From an uncultured Flavobacteriales bacterium (GTDB lineage: Bacteria; Bacteroidota; Bacteroidia; CAIKAF01): a stretch of DNA of 64,000 bases. Below the pieces are notes generated by a model. It saw only the letters and a list, made by a program, of their open reading frames with translations. It searched no databases and was not told the origin of the DNA. Location: assembly GCA_903837495.1 (NCBI GenBank), contig CAILUT010000043.1, forward strand, positions 1-64,000, read 5' to 3'. This document shows positions 50,721-60,967 of the stretch, piece after piece; position 1 is the first letter of the stretch, and every line of letters starts with the position of its first letter. The position numbers and the translations under genes are program-made.

Positions 50721-52015
50721 ACCACTTTTTTAACCCGGAACGTCCCGGAAAAATGCCATCTACCTCCTCAACCCGGCAACGCATGGAATTTGAGGTGGAT
50801 TACGACCGGATTGTATTTTCGAGTCCGTTTCGTTCCCTTCAAAACAAGACCCAGGTGGTTCCGCTGCCCGAACATGATTTTGTGCATACGCGCCTGACGC
50901 ACAGCTTAGAGGTGTCGAGCGTGGCGCGAAGCCTGGGCCGGCAAGCGGCCTTTGCCCTGCAGCAAAATGGAATTGAAATTGGCTCCAATCCTTCGGAATG
51001 GGGGGCCATTGCTGCGGCAGCGGCCTTGGCGCACGACATTGGCAATCCGCCTTTTGGGCATGCGGGCGAACTCGCCCTGAGCGAATGGTTTGAGCAAAAC
51101 GAATTGGCCGATTTGAGTCCAGCAGAAACAGCCGACCTGAAAAGTTTTGAAGGCAATGCGCAGGGATTCAGGCTGCTAACCCAACGCAAGGATTTAAAAC
51201 CCACCTTTGCCACCCTGGGTGCCTTTACCAAGTATCCTTGCCCTTCGTTGTTTGAGGGGCGGGATTCCCGGAAAAAAAGCCAGAAAAAATTTGGATTTTT
51301 TCAATCGGAAAAGGCGATTTTCCTAGAGATGGCCGATGCCCTTGAACTGCAACGGCATGCAGGAACAACCGAAGCCCGCTTGCGGCATCCGTTGTGCTGG
51401 CTTGTAGAAGCTGCCGATGATATTTGCTATTTAATTATTGACCTGGAAGATGCGGTGCGCATGAGTTTGGTTGGCATAAGGCAGATGGTGGAATTGCTGG
51501 AGCCTCTGTTGCCAGAAACGGCAAGCCTGAACGAATCTTTTCAAAAAAGAAGCATCGATGAGCAAGCAGGCTTGTTGAGGGCCATGGCCATTCGGGAGCT
51601 TATTGTTCAATTTACCGAGGCCTATGTACGCAACTTCGAGTCCTTAAAATCGGGCAGTTTGGACAGTTCTTTAGACAAACTGGTTGAAAAATCAAGTGCC
51701 TTGGCTCAGCTTTCTACTTTTTCGGCCCAGCATATTTACCAAAGCGAACGGGTACTCGAGCTGCAAGCGGCCGGGTTTGAGTTGCTGCCCAAACTAACGG
51801 GAATGTTTATGGAGGCTGTTTTAGAGCAGCGGCAGGGCCGTAAAAATGGCTCTGGAAGGTTACTGAATGTATCGCGGATGCTGCCCTTTCAGGTTCAGCC
51901 TGAAGACAGTACCTATGGTTTGGCCCGACAGGTTTTAGACTACATTTCTGGATTTTCAGACCGCAAAGCCATGGATTTATACCAACGGATTTCGGGGATT
52001 CGGATGGGGTATTGA
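50717..52015 (+). CDS. dgt: Deoxyguanosinetriphosphate triphosphohydrolase-like HD protein
   Basis: FSSPFRSLQNKTQVVPLPEHDFVHTRLTHSLEVSSVARSLG; LAHDIGNPPFGHAGE; LVEAADDICYLIIDLEDA. ATGA overlap with rsmE. Confidence 0.92.
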   Translation: MNHFFNPERPGKMPSTSSTRQRMEFEVDYDRIVFSSPFRSLQNKTQVVPLPEHDFVHTRLTHSLEVSSVARSLGRQAAFALQQNGIEIGSNPSEWGAIAAAAALAHDIGNPPFGHAGELALSEWFEQNELADLSPAETADLKSFEGNAQGFRLLTQRKDLKPTFATLGAFTKYPCPSLFEGRDSRKKSQKKFGFFQSEKAIFLEMADALELQRHAGTTEARLRHPLCWLVEAADDICYLIIDLEDAVRMSLVGIRQMVELLEPLLPETASLNESFQKRSIDEQAGLLRAMAIRELIVQFTEAYVRNFESLKSGSLDSSLDKLVEKSSALAQLSTFSAQHIYQSERVLELQAAGFELLPKLTGMFMEAVLEQRQGRKNGSGRLLNVSRMLPFQVQPEDSTYGLARQVLDYISGFSDRKAMDLYQRISGIRMGY

Positions 52016-52042
52016 AGATTTAATTGAACCTGTTGCTGAACA

Positions 52043-52822
52043 TCAGGGCAACACCACCGGCACCTCAGCCACTCCCAAATTAAAATACGCATCAAAAACC
52101 AACAAGCGTAGGCGGTAATTGCCTGCTGCAGCGGCAGAGGGAATGCTGAGATTGCTCAAATTCAAAACGCCGGTAGCAGGGTCGTACAATGAAAGGGAAC
52201 TGCCCAATTGAACTGCATTGTAATCGGCAACCTCGAATTCTTCTTCGCTGCTGATGTTCTCTAAAATCAGCTCTACCCTATTTAGCTCAGAGGCTGAATT
52301 TCCGTTTGAAAGCTGGTCGCTGATGTTGGCAGATACAACAAACGGAGTGGATAAACTTGCATTTGAACTGGGAGTTTGTAAAACAACGGTTGGTGGGATG
52401 GTATCGGTTGCATCTTTAAAAATCAATTGAAAATTGTTGGTCGTTTCATTGCCGTTTTTATCTAGACAAAAGACGGTAAAATGATAAGGACCAGGCAGGT
52501 AGCCCATTGGAACAGGGATGTAAAAATCAATGGCATCGGCAGTTCCAGAAAGCGAACCTATAATCAGGGTATCCCATTTTTCCAGCGCGTCTTGGGGTTT
52601 TCCGTGGTTGTGCCCGTCGTGGTTGCTATGAATGTCTATTTTATATTGATTCAACGCTTCGTTGTCGGTAAAATCAATCATTACATGAATGGAGTCTCCC
52701 ATGAATTTACTGGTATAAATAGCGTCATTGGGAAATTGAATGTTGGGCGGCAAATCATCAACTCCGCAAGCAAAAAAGCCAAGACTGAGCAGTGCTGCGT
52801 AAAGAAATCCTGAGGTTTTCAT
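52043..52822 (-). CDS. DUF4625-type lipoprotein
   Basis: Lipobox-like LGFFAC; Ig-like fold with His-rich 'DIHSNHDGHNHGK'; overlaps the adjacent TonB receptor gene. Confidence 0.75.
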   Translation of the reverse strand: MKTSGFLYAALLSLGFFACGVDDLPPNIQFPNDAIYTSKFMGDSIHVMIDFTDNEALNQYKIDIHSNHDGHNHGKPQDALEKWDTLIIGSLSGTADAIDFYIPVPMGYLPGPYHFTVFCLDKNGNETTNNFQLIFKDATDTIPPTVVLQTPSSNASLSTPFVVSANISDQLSNGNSASELNRVELILENISSEEEFEVADYNAVQLGSSLSLYDPATGVLNLSNLSIPSAAAAGNYRLRLLVFDAYFNLGVAEVPVVLP

Positions 52823-55230
52823 GGTGATTTTGGTTTTGTGTGGGATTGTGTGAATGTAAAAATAGCAGAAAGTTGCAGGTTTCGGCCCGGTTCGGGAATG
52901 TTGATAAAGCGGTATCGGTTTTGGTGCACAAAATAGCGTTGATCCAGAAGGTTTTGTATTTCTAGGCTCAACCGCAATTGCAAGGTTTTATACCTTAATG
53001 TGGCACCGGCGGCCAGCCCCCCGATGGCATAGCCCGGTGTTTTTTTTTCGTTGCGGGCAATGGCCTGTTGGGGTGCTGTCAACAAAAAGGTGGCCCGCAA
53101 ATAGGGGTGCTCCAGCCAACTTAAATCGGGAAAATGATGCTCCAATTCTGTTTGTAGGCTTACCGGTGGAATAAAGGGCAAAGGGTATCCATTGCTCACA
53201 TTAAATCCAAAAACACCATCGGCCACGGCTTTGAGGTTCCAACGGCTGTTCCAGTGAATGTCCAACACGCATTCGGCTCCGGTTTGCAGCGCCTGAGCCT
53301 GAGCATACCGATACAGTTGACCGGCTTCTGCCAAGGGCGAAAACGAGCCAGTAGGCTCTAAAAAAATATAGCGGTCAAAATAATAGAAGAACGGCGATAC
53401 CGAAAAAAGCACCTTTCGATTTTGAAATTCGTAGCTAAAATCCAATTGAATGCCCCGTTCTGAACTCAAACTGCTGTCGCCCATTTCATGCCTAAATGTT
53501 CCATGGTGAATCCCATTGGCCGCCAATTCAGGAACGGTAGGCAAGCGGTAACTGCTGCCCAAATTCCAACGAAACAAGGCCCGATCATTGATTTCGCGGG
53601 TGAGTCCAGCCGAGGCACTCCAGTTTGCGTAGGTTCGCTGCATCCCTGAATTCATGACTAGGGTGTCTATGGCCTGTAAAGCCATGTTGTACACCACTTG
53701 GTTGAAAGCCGAAACAGATTGAAAGGCCATATCTCCTCGTATTCCAAAATGGGCATGCCACTGCCCAGAAAAACTGCGCTTAAGCTGGGCCCATAAGCCT
53801 GCCTGCCCCGTTCTGAAGTTGGGCAGCAAATACCGAAATCCCTGAACCTGGTTTTCCTGCCATTGTCCATTGCTGCCCAAGACCCAATGCCAATTTTCGC
53901 TCGAACGCGAATACCGAACGTTGTATGAAAAGGTGCTCAACTCAAATCCATGCTCTACAAACTGATGGTCGGGATAATACACCGCATGGGCCTCGGGGTC
54001 CGAAAACTCCTTTCGAAGGTTCCGTTGAAAACCCAAATCCGTTTCAAGCCAGGCATTGCCCAATTTTATGCGCTGATTGTAAATGAGTTTATGGTGCTGA
54101 ATTTTCTGCGAAGGAAAATCAATGTCGCTGGAATTGCCATCGTCTGACAGCGTATAGGCGGTTGGAATACCATAAGCGCCTGAAAAGAATCCCATGTGCT
54201 GATCAACCAAACTGTAGGTCAAAATGGCATAACCGCTGCGCCCTGAATGTCCGATGGAACCTGAATAGTACCGGTCATTTCCGGCCGTATTTTTTAATAT
54301 ACCATTTTGAATGGGCAATAAAAATCCATTGTACAAAAAAGAATCGGCCGGAACCCGATAGTCTTGATAATCCTGCCGGCTGTGCCGTACAGCCATAAAC
54401 CAATGGGTGTTCAGCCGAGTTTTTAACCCAAAACTCTGAGCATGCAAGCCATTTACTGTCCTGTATTGCTGTATTACCTGTGCTTCTGTAGTTGAAGGTG
54501 CAATCCAATCTGGAGGCCTAAACAGCAAAACACCCCCCACGGCATCGGAACCATAAGCCAAAACAGAAGGCCCCTTAATCAGTTCAGCATGCTCTACCGC
54601 AAATCCATCTATCTCCAATCCATGGTCCCAACCCCATTGCTGCCCCTCTTGCTTTATGCCTCGATCCACAACCGCCACCCGATTAAAACTGAATCCACGA
54701 ATAATCGGTTTGGCTATTCCGGTGCCTGTTCCCATCGCATTCATGCCGGGCAAGCCGTCCAATTGCTGAATCAAGGTTTGCCCCGAATGCGATTGCAGAT
54801 ACTCTGTGGTGGCAAATTCAATTTTTAAGGGCGACTCCCTGCTGGGTTCATTAAAAATCCCATCTTCCAACACAAATTCCTTAATGTGGTGTTGGGTTAA
54901 GGCCAAAACCACATCAAATACCGCTTCTTTGTCGCATTGATGCTTCAATTCCAATCGAGTTGAAGCATAGCCTGAGGCCGAAATGTGAAGGTGATATCGG
55001 CCCGGTACAACCCGCTCAAAACCAAGCCTGCCCATAGAGTCCGTTAGCCCTTGCAAATTCAATTCGTGCAATTCTATCGCCGAATAAAAAATGGGTTTAT
55101 GGGCCTCATCCCATACCCGAACTTGAAGGCCGCAGGCGTTCTGAGACCGCCCCTCTTGAACCCACAAAAGACCCAGAAAAACCAAAACATAAAGGCCCAC
55201 AAAACCAGGCCCTTTTTTCACAACGCCCAT
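52819..55230 (-). CDS. TonB-dependent receptor with carboxypeptidase-like N-terminal domain
   Basis: GYHLHISASGYAST-type domain; plug LIQQLDGLPGMNAMGTGTGIAKPIIRGFSFNRVAVVDRGIKQEGQQWGWDHGLEID; C-terminal beta-barrel. Start at ATG 55230. Confidence 0.93.
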   Translation of the reverse strand: MGVVKKGPGFVGLYVLVFLGLLWVQEGRSQNACGLQVRVWDEAHKPIFYSAIELHELNLQGLTDSMGRLGFERVVPGRYHLHISASGYASTRLELKHQCDKEAVFDVVLALTQHHIKEFVLEDGIFNEPSRESPLKIEFATTEYLQSHSGQTLIQQLDGLPGMNAMGTGTGIAKPIIRGFSFNRVAVVDRGIKQEGQQWGWDHGLEIDGFAVEHAELIKGPSVLAYGSDAVGGVLLFRPPDWIAPSTTEAQVIQQYRTVNGLHAQSFGLKTRLNTHWFMAVRHSRQDYQDYRVPADSFLYNGFLLPIQNGILKNTAGNDRYYSGSIGHSGRSGYAILTYSLVDQHMGFFSGAYGIPTAYTLSDDGNSSDIDFPSQKIQHHKLIYNQRIKLGNAWLETDLGFQRNLRKEFSDPEAHAVYYPDHQFVEHGFELSTFSYNVRYSRSSENWHWVLGSNGQWQENQVQGFRYLLPNFRTGQAGLWAQLKRSFSGQWHAHFGIRGDMAFQSVSAFNQVVYNMALQAIDTLVMNSGMQRTYANWSASAGLTREINDRALFRWNLGSSYRLPTVPELAANGIHHGTFRHEMGDSSLSSERGIQLDFSYEFQNRKVLFSVSPFFYYFDRYIFLEPTGSFSPLAEAGQLYRYAQAQALQTGAECVLDIHWNSRWNLKAVADGVFGFNVSNGYPLPFIPPVSLQTELEHHFPDLSWLEHPYLRATFLLTAPQQAIARNEKKTPGYAIGGLAAGATLRYKTLQLRLSLEIQNLLDQRYFVHQNRYRFINIPEPGRNLQLSAIFTFTQSHTKPKSP

Positions 55231-55274
55231 GTTGTCTTTTTCATTTCTTTGGCAAAAGTACGGGAATTGCAACT

Positions 55275-55874
55275 TTATTGCAAATAGGTTCGGGCTTCCT
55301 GCATCCAAAATCTGAATTCTGGTCCCAAATTAAACAGCAAATCAAAGGTGCTTGCCTCGGGAACAAACCCAATCTGCCCATCGTACATTTGCCGATAGGG
55401 AATTCCTGAAGGCTTTCCTGCCGAAGAAATCAAGGGAAGATGTGCATCAAAAACCGGTTCCGATAAAAATTCAAGGCTTAAACCCAAGCGTTTTTGGGCC
55501 CAGACCAGTAAATTCTGGTTCAAGTGGCTCAGGTGCAAGGGCTGTTTGTTCCAAATGTCCATAAATTCAGGGAACAGTTCGTCGAAATAGGGTGTACGGG
55601 CGTAATTGGTAACCAAGGCCACCGGCAAATCGCGCATGGATGGCTGCCTCCAATCCAGCAGAATGGCATCAATGGTTTGCCCCTTGTTTCGTCCGCCCAG
55701 CAAACTCAAGGAATAGGATTGAGGACCTTGGGCTGTTGTTAAAATACATCGGCGTTGAGCCGATCGGTAGTCAAATAGGCCCGTTTTTAAAACGCGCACC
55801 GTTGAAAACGATTCAGCCTGAATCCACCAATCGGCAGAAGGCATAAATACGGGCAGGCTATACCCTATCTTCAT
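55275..55874 (-). CDS. WbqC family protein
   Basis: MKIGYSLPVFMPSADWWIQ...FDYRSAQRRCILTTAQGPQSYSLSLLGGRNKGQTID; adjacent to lepB. Confidence 0.85.
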   Translation of the reverse strand: MKIGYSLPVFMPSADWWIQAESFSTVRVLKTGLFDYRSAQRRCILTTAQGPQSYSLSLLGGRNKGQTIDAILLDWRQPSMRDLPVALVTNYARTPYFDELFPEFMDIWNKQPLHLSHLNQNLLVWAQKRLGLSLEFLSEPVFDAHLPLISSAGKPSGIPYRQMYDGQIGFVPEASTFDLLFNLGPEFRFWMQEARTYLQ

Positions 55875-57479
55875 TTAATTGGGAAGGTAGAAAAGCCGGT
55901 CGGTTCGAAGCTGCTTGAAAATATTGCCAGGCCGATCTCCATCTAAAGAAAAAACCACAATCCAAGGTGTACCCTTAATGTGGTCTTCGGGTACCGGCCC
56001 CCAGAACCGGCTGTCTAGTGAGCCGTGCCGATTGTCGCCCATGGCCCAATAGTAGTTCTGTTCAAAGGTGTACTTGCTGACTTTTTGTCCGTCAATAAAC
56101 GCTGCTCCACCGCGCACGTCCAAATTCTTTTGTTCATACGCTCGAATGATTCGCTCGTACAAAATCAAATTTTCTTTCGTCAAATCGATGCTCATTCCTT
56201 TGGCCGGGATCACAAAAGCGGACATTTGATCCACGGAATTGTTTACCGATGGATGGTTGGGCCAAATTTGGAAATTGTGTTCAGGGGCGTACACCATCTG
56301 CACTACGCTGTCTATGCTACCTAAGGTTTTTAAATAGGCTACCTGCTTTTGATTTAGATTCAATAAATAGAAACCGGCCCCATTTGAATCTGTATAGGTT
56401 CGGAATCCCATTGCATCGTCGTTTGAAAAATAGAACGACCTTAATTCGGTTTTCACCATTTCGGTTAATGCCTGTTTGGTGTACACTTTGTGGTGGTGTA
56501 CAAGCATATCTGGGTTTTCCTGTGGTTTTCCATTAATGAATATCTGGCCTTGCCGAATTTCAAATCGATCGCCCGGTCCCCCAACGCAACGCTTTACAAA
56601 ATTCTCGCGCTTGTCTATGGGCATGTGCATCACCTTATATTGCTCCAAAAAGACTTCTCTAGCCTGGCTCAACAGCAATTCAAAGTCGTTCTCTGAAAGA
56701 GTTGCAGGATCAATGCTCCTTTCTTTCAGCCCCTGCCCAGCAATCATGTAAATCTGGTCATAATAACTAAACGCTTTCAATACTGGGTCAACCACCATTG
56801 TATCGTTTACTGGAAAATTAAACACAATGATATCTCCGCTTTTAGGTGAAGTCCAACCCGGCAAACGCCAATCAGGCCCTTTCCACCATTCCAAAAACGA
56901 AGGGGTTGTGGCAGTAAATGGCAAGGAATTATGAACGAAGGGAAAGGTTAGCGGAGTTAAAGGTACCTGCGCCCCATAGGACATTTTACTCACCACCAGA
57001 AAATCTCCGGTCATCATCTCGTCTTCCATCGATGCCGACGGTATGCGAAATGGCTCGGCTAGGTAGGTTTTAATTATGGTGGCCACCACCACGGCAAACA
57101 AGATGCTTTCCACCCAATCTCGCACGGTATTTGGCATTCGAAGGGGCTGATTGGCTGATCCAAAATAGGCTTCTTTTTTCGCAACCTGAGGAATGTAATA
57201 AGGATACAACAGGCAGTATTTCCATAACCGTTGGGTATCAAATATCCCAAAACTCCGAAAAAATGCCACCGCGTAAGCGAAGAACACGATCAGGTTTAGG
57301 CCTGGAGCCAACAAGCCTATGGACCAATACCAAGGCCGCCCTACCCGTTTGCTGAGTAAAACGTAATTGTACATCGGAACAAAGGCCTTCCAGCCTCCGT
57401 CGCCGGTTTTATTGAACATCAAATAAAGCCCGTAATGAACAGGAATGAGTGTTAGGGCAAAAAAGCTGAAAAATCCCAT
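55875..57479 (-). CDS. lepB: Signal peptidase I with N-terminal membrane extension
   Basis: AEPFRIPSASMEDEMMTGDFLVVSKMSYGAQVPLTP; KRCVGGPGDRFEIRQGQIFINGK; WAMGDNRHGSLDSRFWGPVPEDHIKG; extra about 110-aa N-terminal membrane region. Confidence 0.94.
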   Translation of the reverse strand: MGFFSFFALTLIPVHYGLYLMFNKTGDGGWKAFVPMYNYVLLSKRVGRPWYWSIGLLAPGLNLIVFFAYAVAFFRSFGIFDTQRLWKYCLLYPYYIPQVAKKEAYFGSANQPLRMPNTVRDWVESILFAVVVATIIKTYLAEPFRIPSASMEDEMMTGDFLVVSKMSYGAQVPLTPLTFPFVHNSLPFTATTPSFLEWWKGPDWRLPGWTSPKSGDIIVFNFPVNDTMVVDPVLKAFSYYDQIYMIAGQGLKERSIDPATLSENDFELLLSQAREVFLEQYKVMHMPIDKRENFVKRCVGGPGDRFEIRQGQIFINGKPQENPDMLVHHHKVYTKQALTEMVKTELRSFYFSNDDAMGFRTYTDSNGAGFYLLNLNQKQVAYLKTLGSIDSVVQMVYAPEHNFQIWPNHPSVNNSVDQMSAFVIPAKGMSIDLTKENLILYERIIRAYEQKNLDVRGGAAFIDGQKVSKYTFEQNYYWAMGDNRHGSLDSRFWGPVPEDHIKGTPWIVVFSLDGDRPGNIFKQLRTDRLFYLPN

Positions 57480-57500
57480 AGTGCTAAAATTAGGCGCAAG

Positions 57501-58868
57501 TTACGTGTCTGCTTTGACAGCCGATGCGGGTTTAACCAATAAAATGTTGTTTTCGTATTGAACAACCTCAACGGAATGTCCCCGTTCTATCCAACCGCTC
57601 AACGAATGGGCCTCCCATTCCTTTCCGTCAATTTCAATCGTTCCGCCAGGGCGCAGCGGCCCAAGGGTTTTACCTGCTCGGCCAATCAAGTCTAGGTCCA
57701 CCGGATTTGAACTGCGAAACCCAGCCTGGCTTTTAAGTTCCGTCTCAACCGAAACCCTTCTGAAAAAGGTTGATTGGGGAAGGAATTTTAAGGCCAGCAA
57801 CGCTAGGGCTAAACTGCCCGACAAAGCCAGCACCAACACCCACAAGGAGCGAATCAAGCCGTTGGGCTCTGGAGCCGAAATTCCCCAACCCGGCTCGGCC
57901 GGCAGGTTTGCCGTGATGGATAAAACAAGCGAAACAAGCATCAGCAAACCACCTGCAATTCCAGCGATGCCAAAACCGGGAATGACAAAAATTTCAAGCC
58001 CCAACAACAACAAACCCACCACAAACAAAAGAATCTCCCAATACATGGCCATGCCTTCCAAATAATTGGGAATAAAAAACAACAAGGCCGCAATCAAGGC
58101 CGCCAACCCAGGCAACCCTACTCCAGGAGATTGCAACTCGAAAAATATTCCCAACAAAATAATCGAGAGCAATATCCCGCTCACTTCAGGCCGCAAAAAA
58201 AACAAAACCAAACTCCTTGCCCCCCCTGAATCAAACTCCTTTTGTTCGCTGTTTTCTAAGCCTTGCGCCCGAAGTAATTCCTGTAAACTGGAATAAGTCC
58301 CATCGCTAAAACCTAGGTTCAACGCCTCCGAAGAGGTTAAACTAACCACCTTTCCTGAATCATTTACACCCGGAACCACCACCGACCCATCAACCATGGC
58401 TTCGGCTATGCTGGGATTTCGGCCGCGTTGCAAGGCCGTTTCCCGCATTTTAGCCCGCATAAAAGACTGGTACTTTTCATCTACTTTTTCGCCGTCCGAG
58501 CCCACAACCGTAGCGGCTCCCATGGTAGCACCGGGCTTCATAAAAATTTTTGTGCAAGCAATCGAAATGAAGGCGCCTGCCGAAGCGGCATTGTTTTCTA
58601 TATAAACCCAAACGGGAATGGGTGAATTCAACAGGGCTGTACGGATGTCGTCGGCGGCATCTACCGCCCCGCCATAGGTATCCATTTCAATAAGAATCAA
58701 ATCCGCTTCCCATTCTTTGGCTTCTTCCAATCCGTCCAATACAATTTTACGAACCGGAGCCGCAATCTCTTGTTTAATGGGAAAGCGGTATATGCGTTGG
58801 TAAGCCTGGGCCGGCAAATCCAGCAGGCCCAACACCCCATACAACAGAAATAAAACAAGATTACGCAT
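57501..58868 (-). CDS. NfeD family membrane-bound serine protease (ClpP-class)
   Basis: LILIEMDTYGGAVDAADDIRTALLNSPIPVWVYIENNAASAGAFISIAC; C-terminal OB-like NfeD domain LIGRAGKTLGPLRPGGTIEIDGKEWEA. Confidence 0.9.
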   Translation of the reverse strand: MRNLVLFLLYGVLGLLDLPAQAYQRIYRFPIKQEIAAPVRKIVLDGLEEAKEWEADLILIEMDTYGGAVDAADDIRTALLNSPIPVWVYIENNAASAGAFISIACTKIFMKPGATMGAATVVGSDGEKVDEKYQSFMRAKMRETALQRGRNPSIAEAMVDGSVVVPGVNDSGKVVSLTSSEALNLGFSDGTYSSLQELLRAQGLENSEQKEFDSGGARSLVLFFLRPEVSGILLSIILLGIFFELQSPGVGLPGLAALIAALLFFIPNYLEGMAMYWEILLFVVGLLLLGLEIFVIPGFGIAGIAGGLLMLVSLVLSITANLPAEPGWGISAPEPNGLIRSLWVLVLALSGSLALALLALKFLPQSTFFRRVSVETELKSQAGFRSSNPVDLDLIGRAGKTLGPLRPGGTIEIDGKEWEAHSLSGWIERGHSVEVVQYENNILLVKPASAVKADT

Positions 58869-59664
58869 GCTTGATTGATTTTAATACATGAAGCATTTCG
58901 CTCTGAATCTGGGCCGAAGCCGAGGCTACTATTGAGGGCCCTTGCAACCAATTCTGATCGCCCAAATGGCTGCACACTTCTCCCCCAGCCTCTTTAACAA
59001 TCAAAGCCCCTGCCGCTACATCCCAAGGTTTTAAGCCAAACTCGTAAAACGCTTCGTACCTACCCTCGGCTACATGCACCAAGTCCAATGCAGCACTTCC
59101 AAACCGGCGCAACCCGCGTGTTTTTTTCATGAATTGAGGAATCAGTTCGCCCAGATAGTCTGCATGTTCAAATTGATTCACAGGAAATCCGGTTGCAATT
59201 AGAGCGTCTTCAAAGTGGGCACAGGTGGAAATGCCAATCGGCTGCCGTTGACAAAACGCGCCTTTACCCAAATGTGCTTCAAACAGGCGCCCCCTCTCCA
59301 CCTCATGCACAAACCCCGCCACAACAACTCCATTTTCTATCAATGCTACACTTATGGCATAATGGGGTATTCCATGCATAAAATTGGTGGTGCCATCTAA
59401 GGGGTCAACCAACCAATACGAGCCAGATTCTATGCTTTCTTTTCCGCCTTCTTCTCCCCAAAAACCAATTTCTACATCTAAAGCCACCAAGCCTTTTTTC
59501 AATTGGGCTTCTGCATTCCGGTCAACAAACGAAACCAAATCATGCAGCCCTTTTCGCTCTATTCTAGAAGCATCAAACTCCTTAAATTCCTGTGAAAGAT
59601 AGACAGCAACCTGGTTTAGGGTTCCGCGTACATTTGCCCAAAATGAATCTGGGCGATTTACCAT
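58861..59664 (-). CDS. suhB: Inositol monophosphatase family protein
   Basis: WGEEGG...YWLVDPLDGTTNFMHGIPHYAISVALIENG...WDVAAGALIVKEAGGEV. Confidence 0.92.
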   Translation of the reverse strand: MVNRPDSFWANVRGTLNQVAVYLSQEFKEFDASRIERKGLHDLVSFVDRNAEAQLKKGLVALDVEIGFWGEEGGKESIESGSYWLVDPLDGTTNFMHGIPHYAISVALIENGVVVAGFVHEVERGRLFEAHLGKGAFCQRQPIGISTCAHFEDALIATGFPVNQFEHADYLGELIPQFMKKTRGLRRFGSAALDLVHVAEGRYEAFYEFGLKPWDVAAGALIVKEAGGEVCSHLGDQNWLQGPSIVASASAQIQSEMLHVLKSIKHA

Positions 59665-60956
59665 TTCAACAACTTAGATTCCCATTTTTTAGCCATGAAC
59701 ACTCCAGTGGTTCCTAAGCCTATCAAGGCAAAAGCAATCAATTCGGCTTGGGTCAGGTTCATTCCCAGCAACCGAAATTCGGCATTTACCCGTATTTGCT
59801 CAATCAGCAACCGTTCTAAGCCATTCATGATTAAATACATAAAGAACATTTGCCCTGCCACTTTAAAGCGGTTTCGAAACAACCACAGGCCTAAAAATAG
59901 CAAAGAGCCCATTAGAATTTCATACAGCATGGTCGGAAAAACAGGCAAGGGCAAACGCTTGCAATAGGTCATGTGCGGCGGGCAATTTTGAATGTCTATG
60001 CCTTGCCGGTTTACGTTGTGTGGAAAATCAAAGGCAAACATCCAATCCGGCAAAAAAGACAATGCCCCTGGCTTCGGAAAATAGGCATGGTCAACCCCCT
60101 CAGGCGTTTCCGAATCAAAATAATAATAGTACCCTGTTGCAGCCAAATCGGTCTTAAATTGTTCGGCCGGAACCAAACTGTACTTCCGATTTTCATCAAT
60201 TCGATACGCCGAATTAACGATGCCCCAGTCTCCGTCGCCCGACAAAAAGCAACCCATGCGTCCTACCGCATACGCCAAAATCAAGCCCGGGGCTACAGCG
60301 TCTGCCAAATGGATCAGCGCAAATTTTCGCTTTCGGGCGATGTACCAAACCCCCAAAAATCCACCGATCAAACCTCCGTAAAAGGTCAGACCTGAGGTGG
60401 AAAAAAACGACCCGATGGGGTCTTGAAAAAACTCGGCAGGATATTCCAAATTGTGAAACACCTTGGCTCCTAGTATCCCAAAAATGGCAGCATACATGGT
60501 AATCTGACCTACCATTTCATAGGGCCTAAGCTGCACTATTTTATCCTCAGGAGTTGGCAATTGCTTCCGCTTCACCTCTCGGTACCTCAACCATGCAAAA
60601 ACAGCCCCTACTGCCAAACCCGCAATCCAATTTCCCTGAAACGACAATATATACCCCTGTGGGTCTGCCTTAAACAATTCAGCTTCGGTAACAAATCCCA
60701 GCAATTTAAAGCCAATAAAAAATCCAGTCAAACCCTGTAAGGCTAAATCCAAGGTATTGGGCCCCTCGCCAATCCGTTGTTTTACTGGAAATGGCTTTAC
60801 CAGCCCCAATTGCTCTTTCCGCTTTAATTCTTGCCCTAAAACCCAGGCAGCAGATAAAAAAGCGAGAGCCACCATGGCTCCAAACGAAGGTGGAAATTCC
60901 AACGAAAACGTGGTTCCAAATACATAGTTCAACAAGTAGTTTAGTGTTGGAAACAT
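59658..60956 (-). CDS. lgt: Prolipoprotein diacylglyceryl transferase
   Basis: GLTFYGGLIGGFLGVWYIARKRKF...LADAVAPGLILAYAVGRMGCFLSGDGDWG; C-terminal NGLERLLIEQIRVN. Confidence 0.94.
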   Translation of the reverse strand: MFPTLNYLLNYVFGTTFSLEFPPSFGAMVALAFLSAAWVLGQELKRKEQLGLVKPFPVKQRIGEGPNTLDLALQGLTGFFIGFKLLGFVTEAELFKADPQGYILSFQGNWIAGLAVGAVFAWLRYREVKRKQLPTPEDKIVQLRPYEMVGQITMYAAIFGILGAKVFHNLEYPAEFFQDPIGSFFSTSGLTFYGGLIGGFLGVWYIARKRKFALIHLADAVAPGLILAYAVGRMGCFLSGDGDWGIVNSAYRIDENRKYSLVPAEQFKTDLAATGYYYYFDSETPEGVDHAYFPKPGALSFLPDWMFAFDFPHNVNRQGIDIQNCPPHMTYCKRLPLPVFPTMLYEILMGSLLFLGLWLFRNRFKVAGQMFFMYLIMNGLERLLIEQIRVNAEFRLLGMNLTQAELIAFALIGLGTTGVFMAKKWESKLLKW

Positions 60957-60967
60957 GGGCTGATTTT

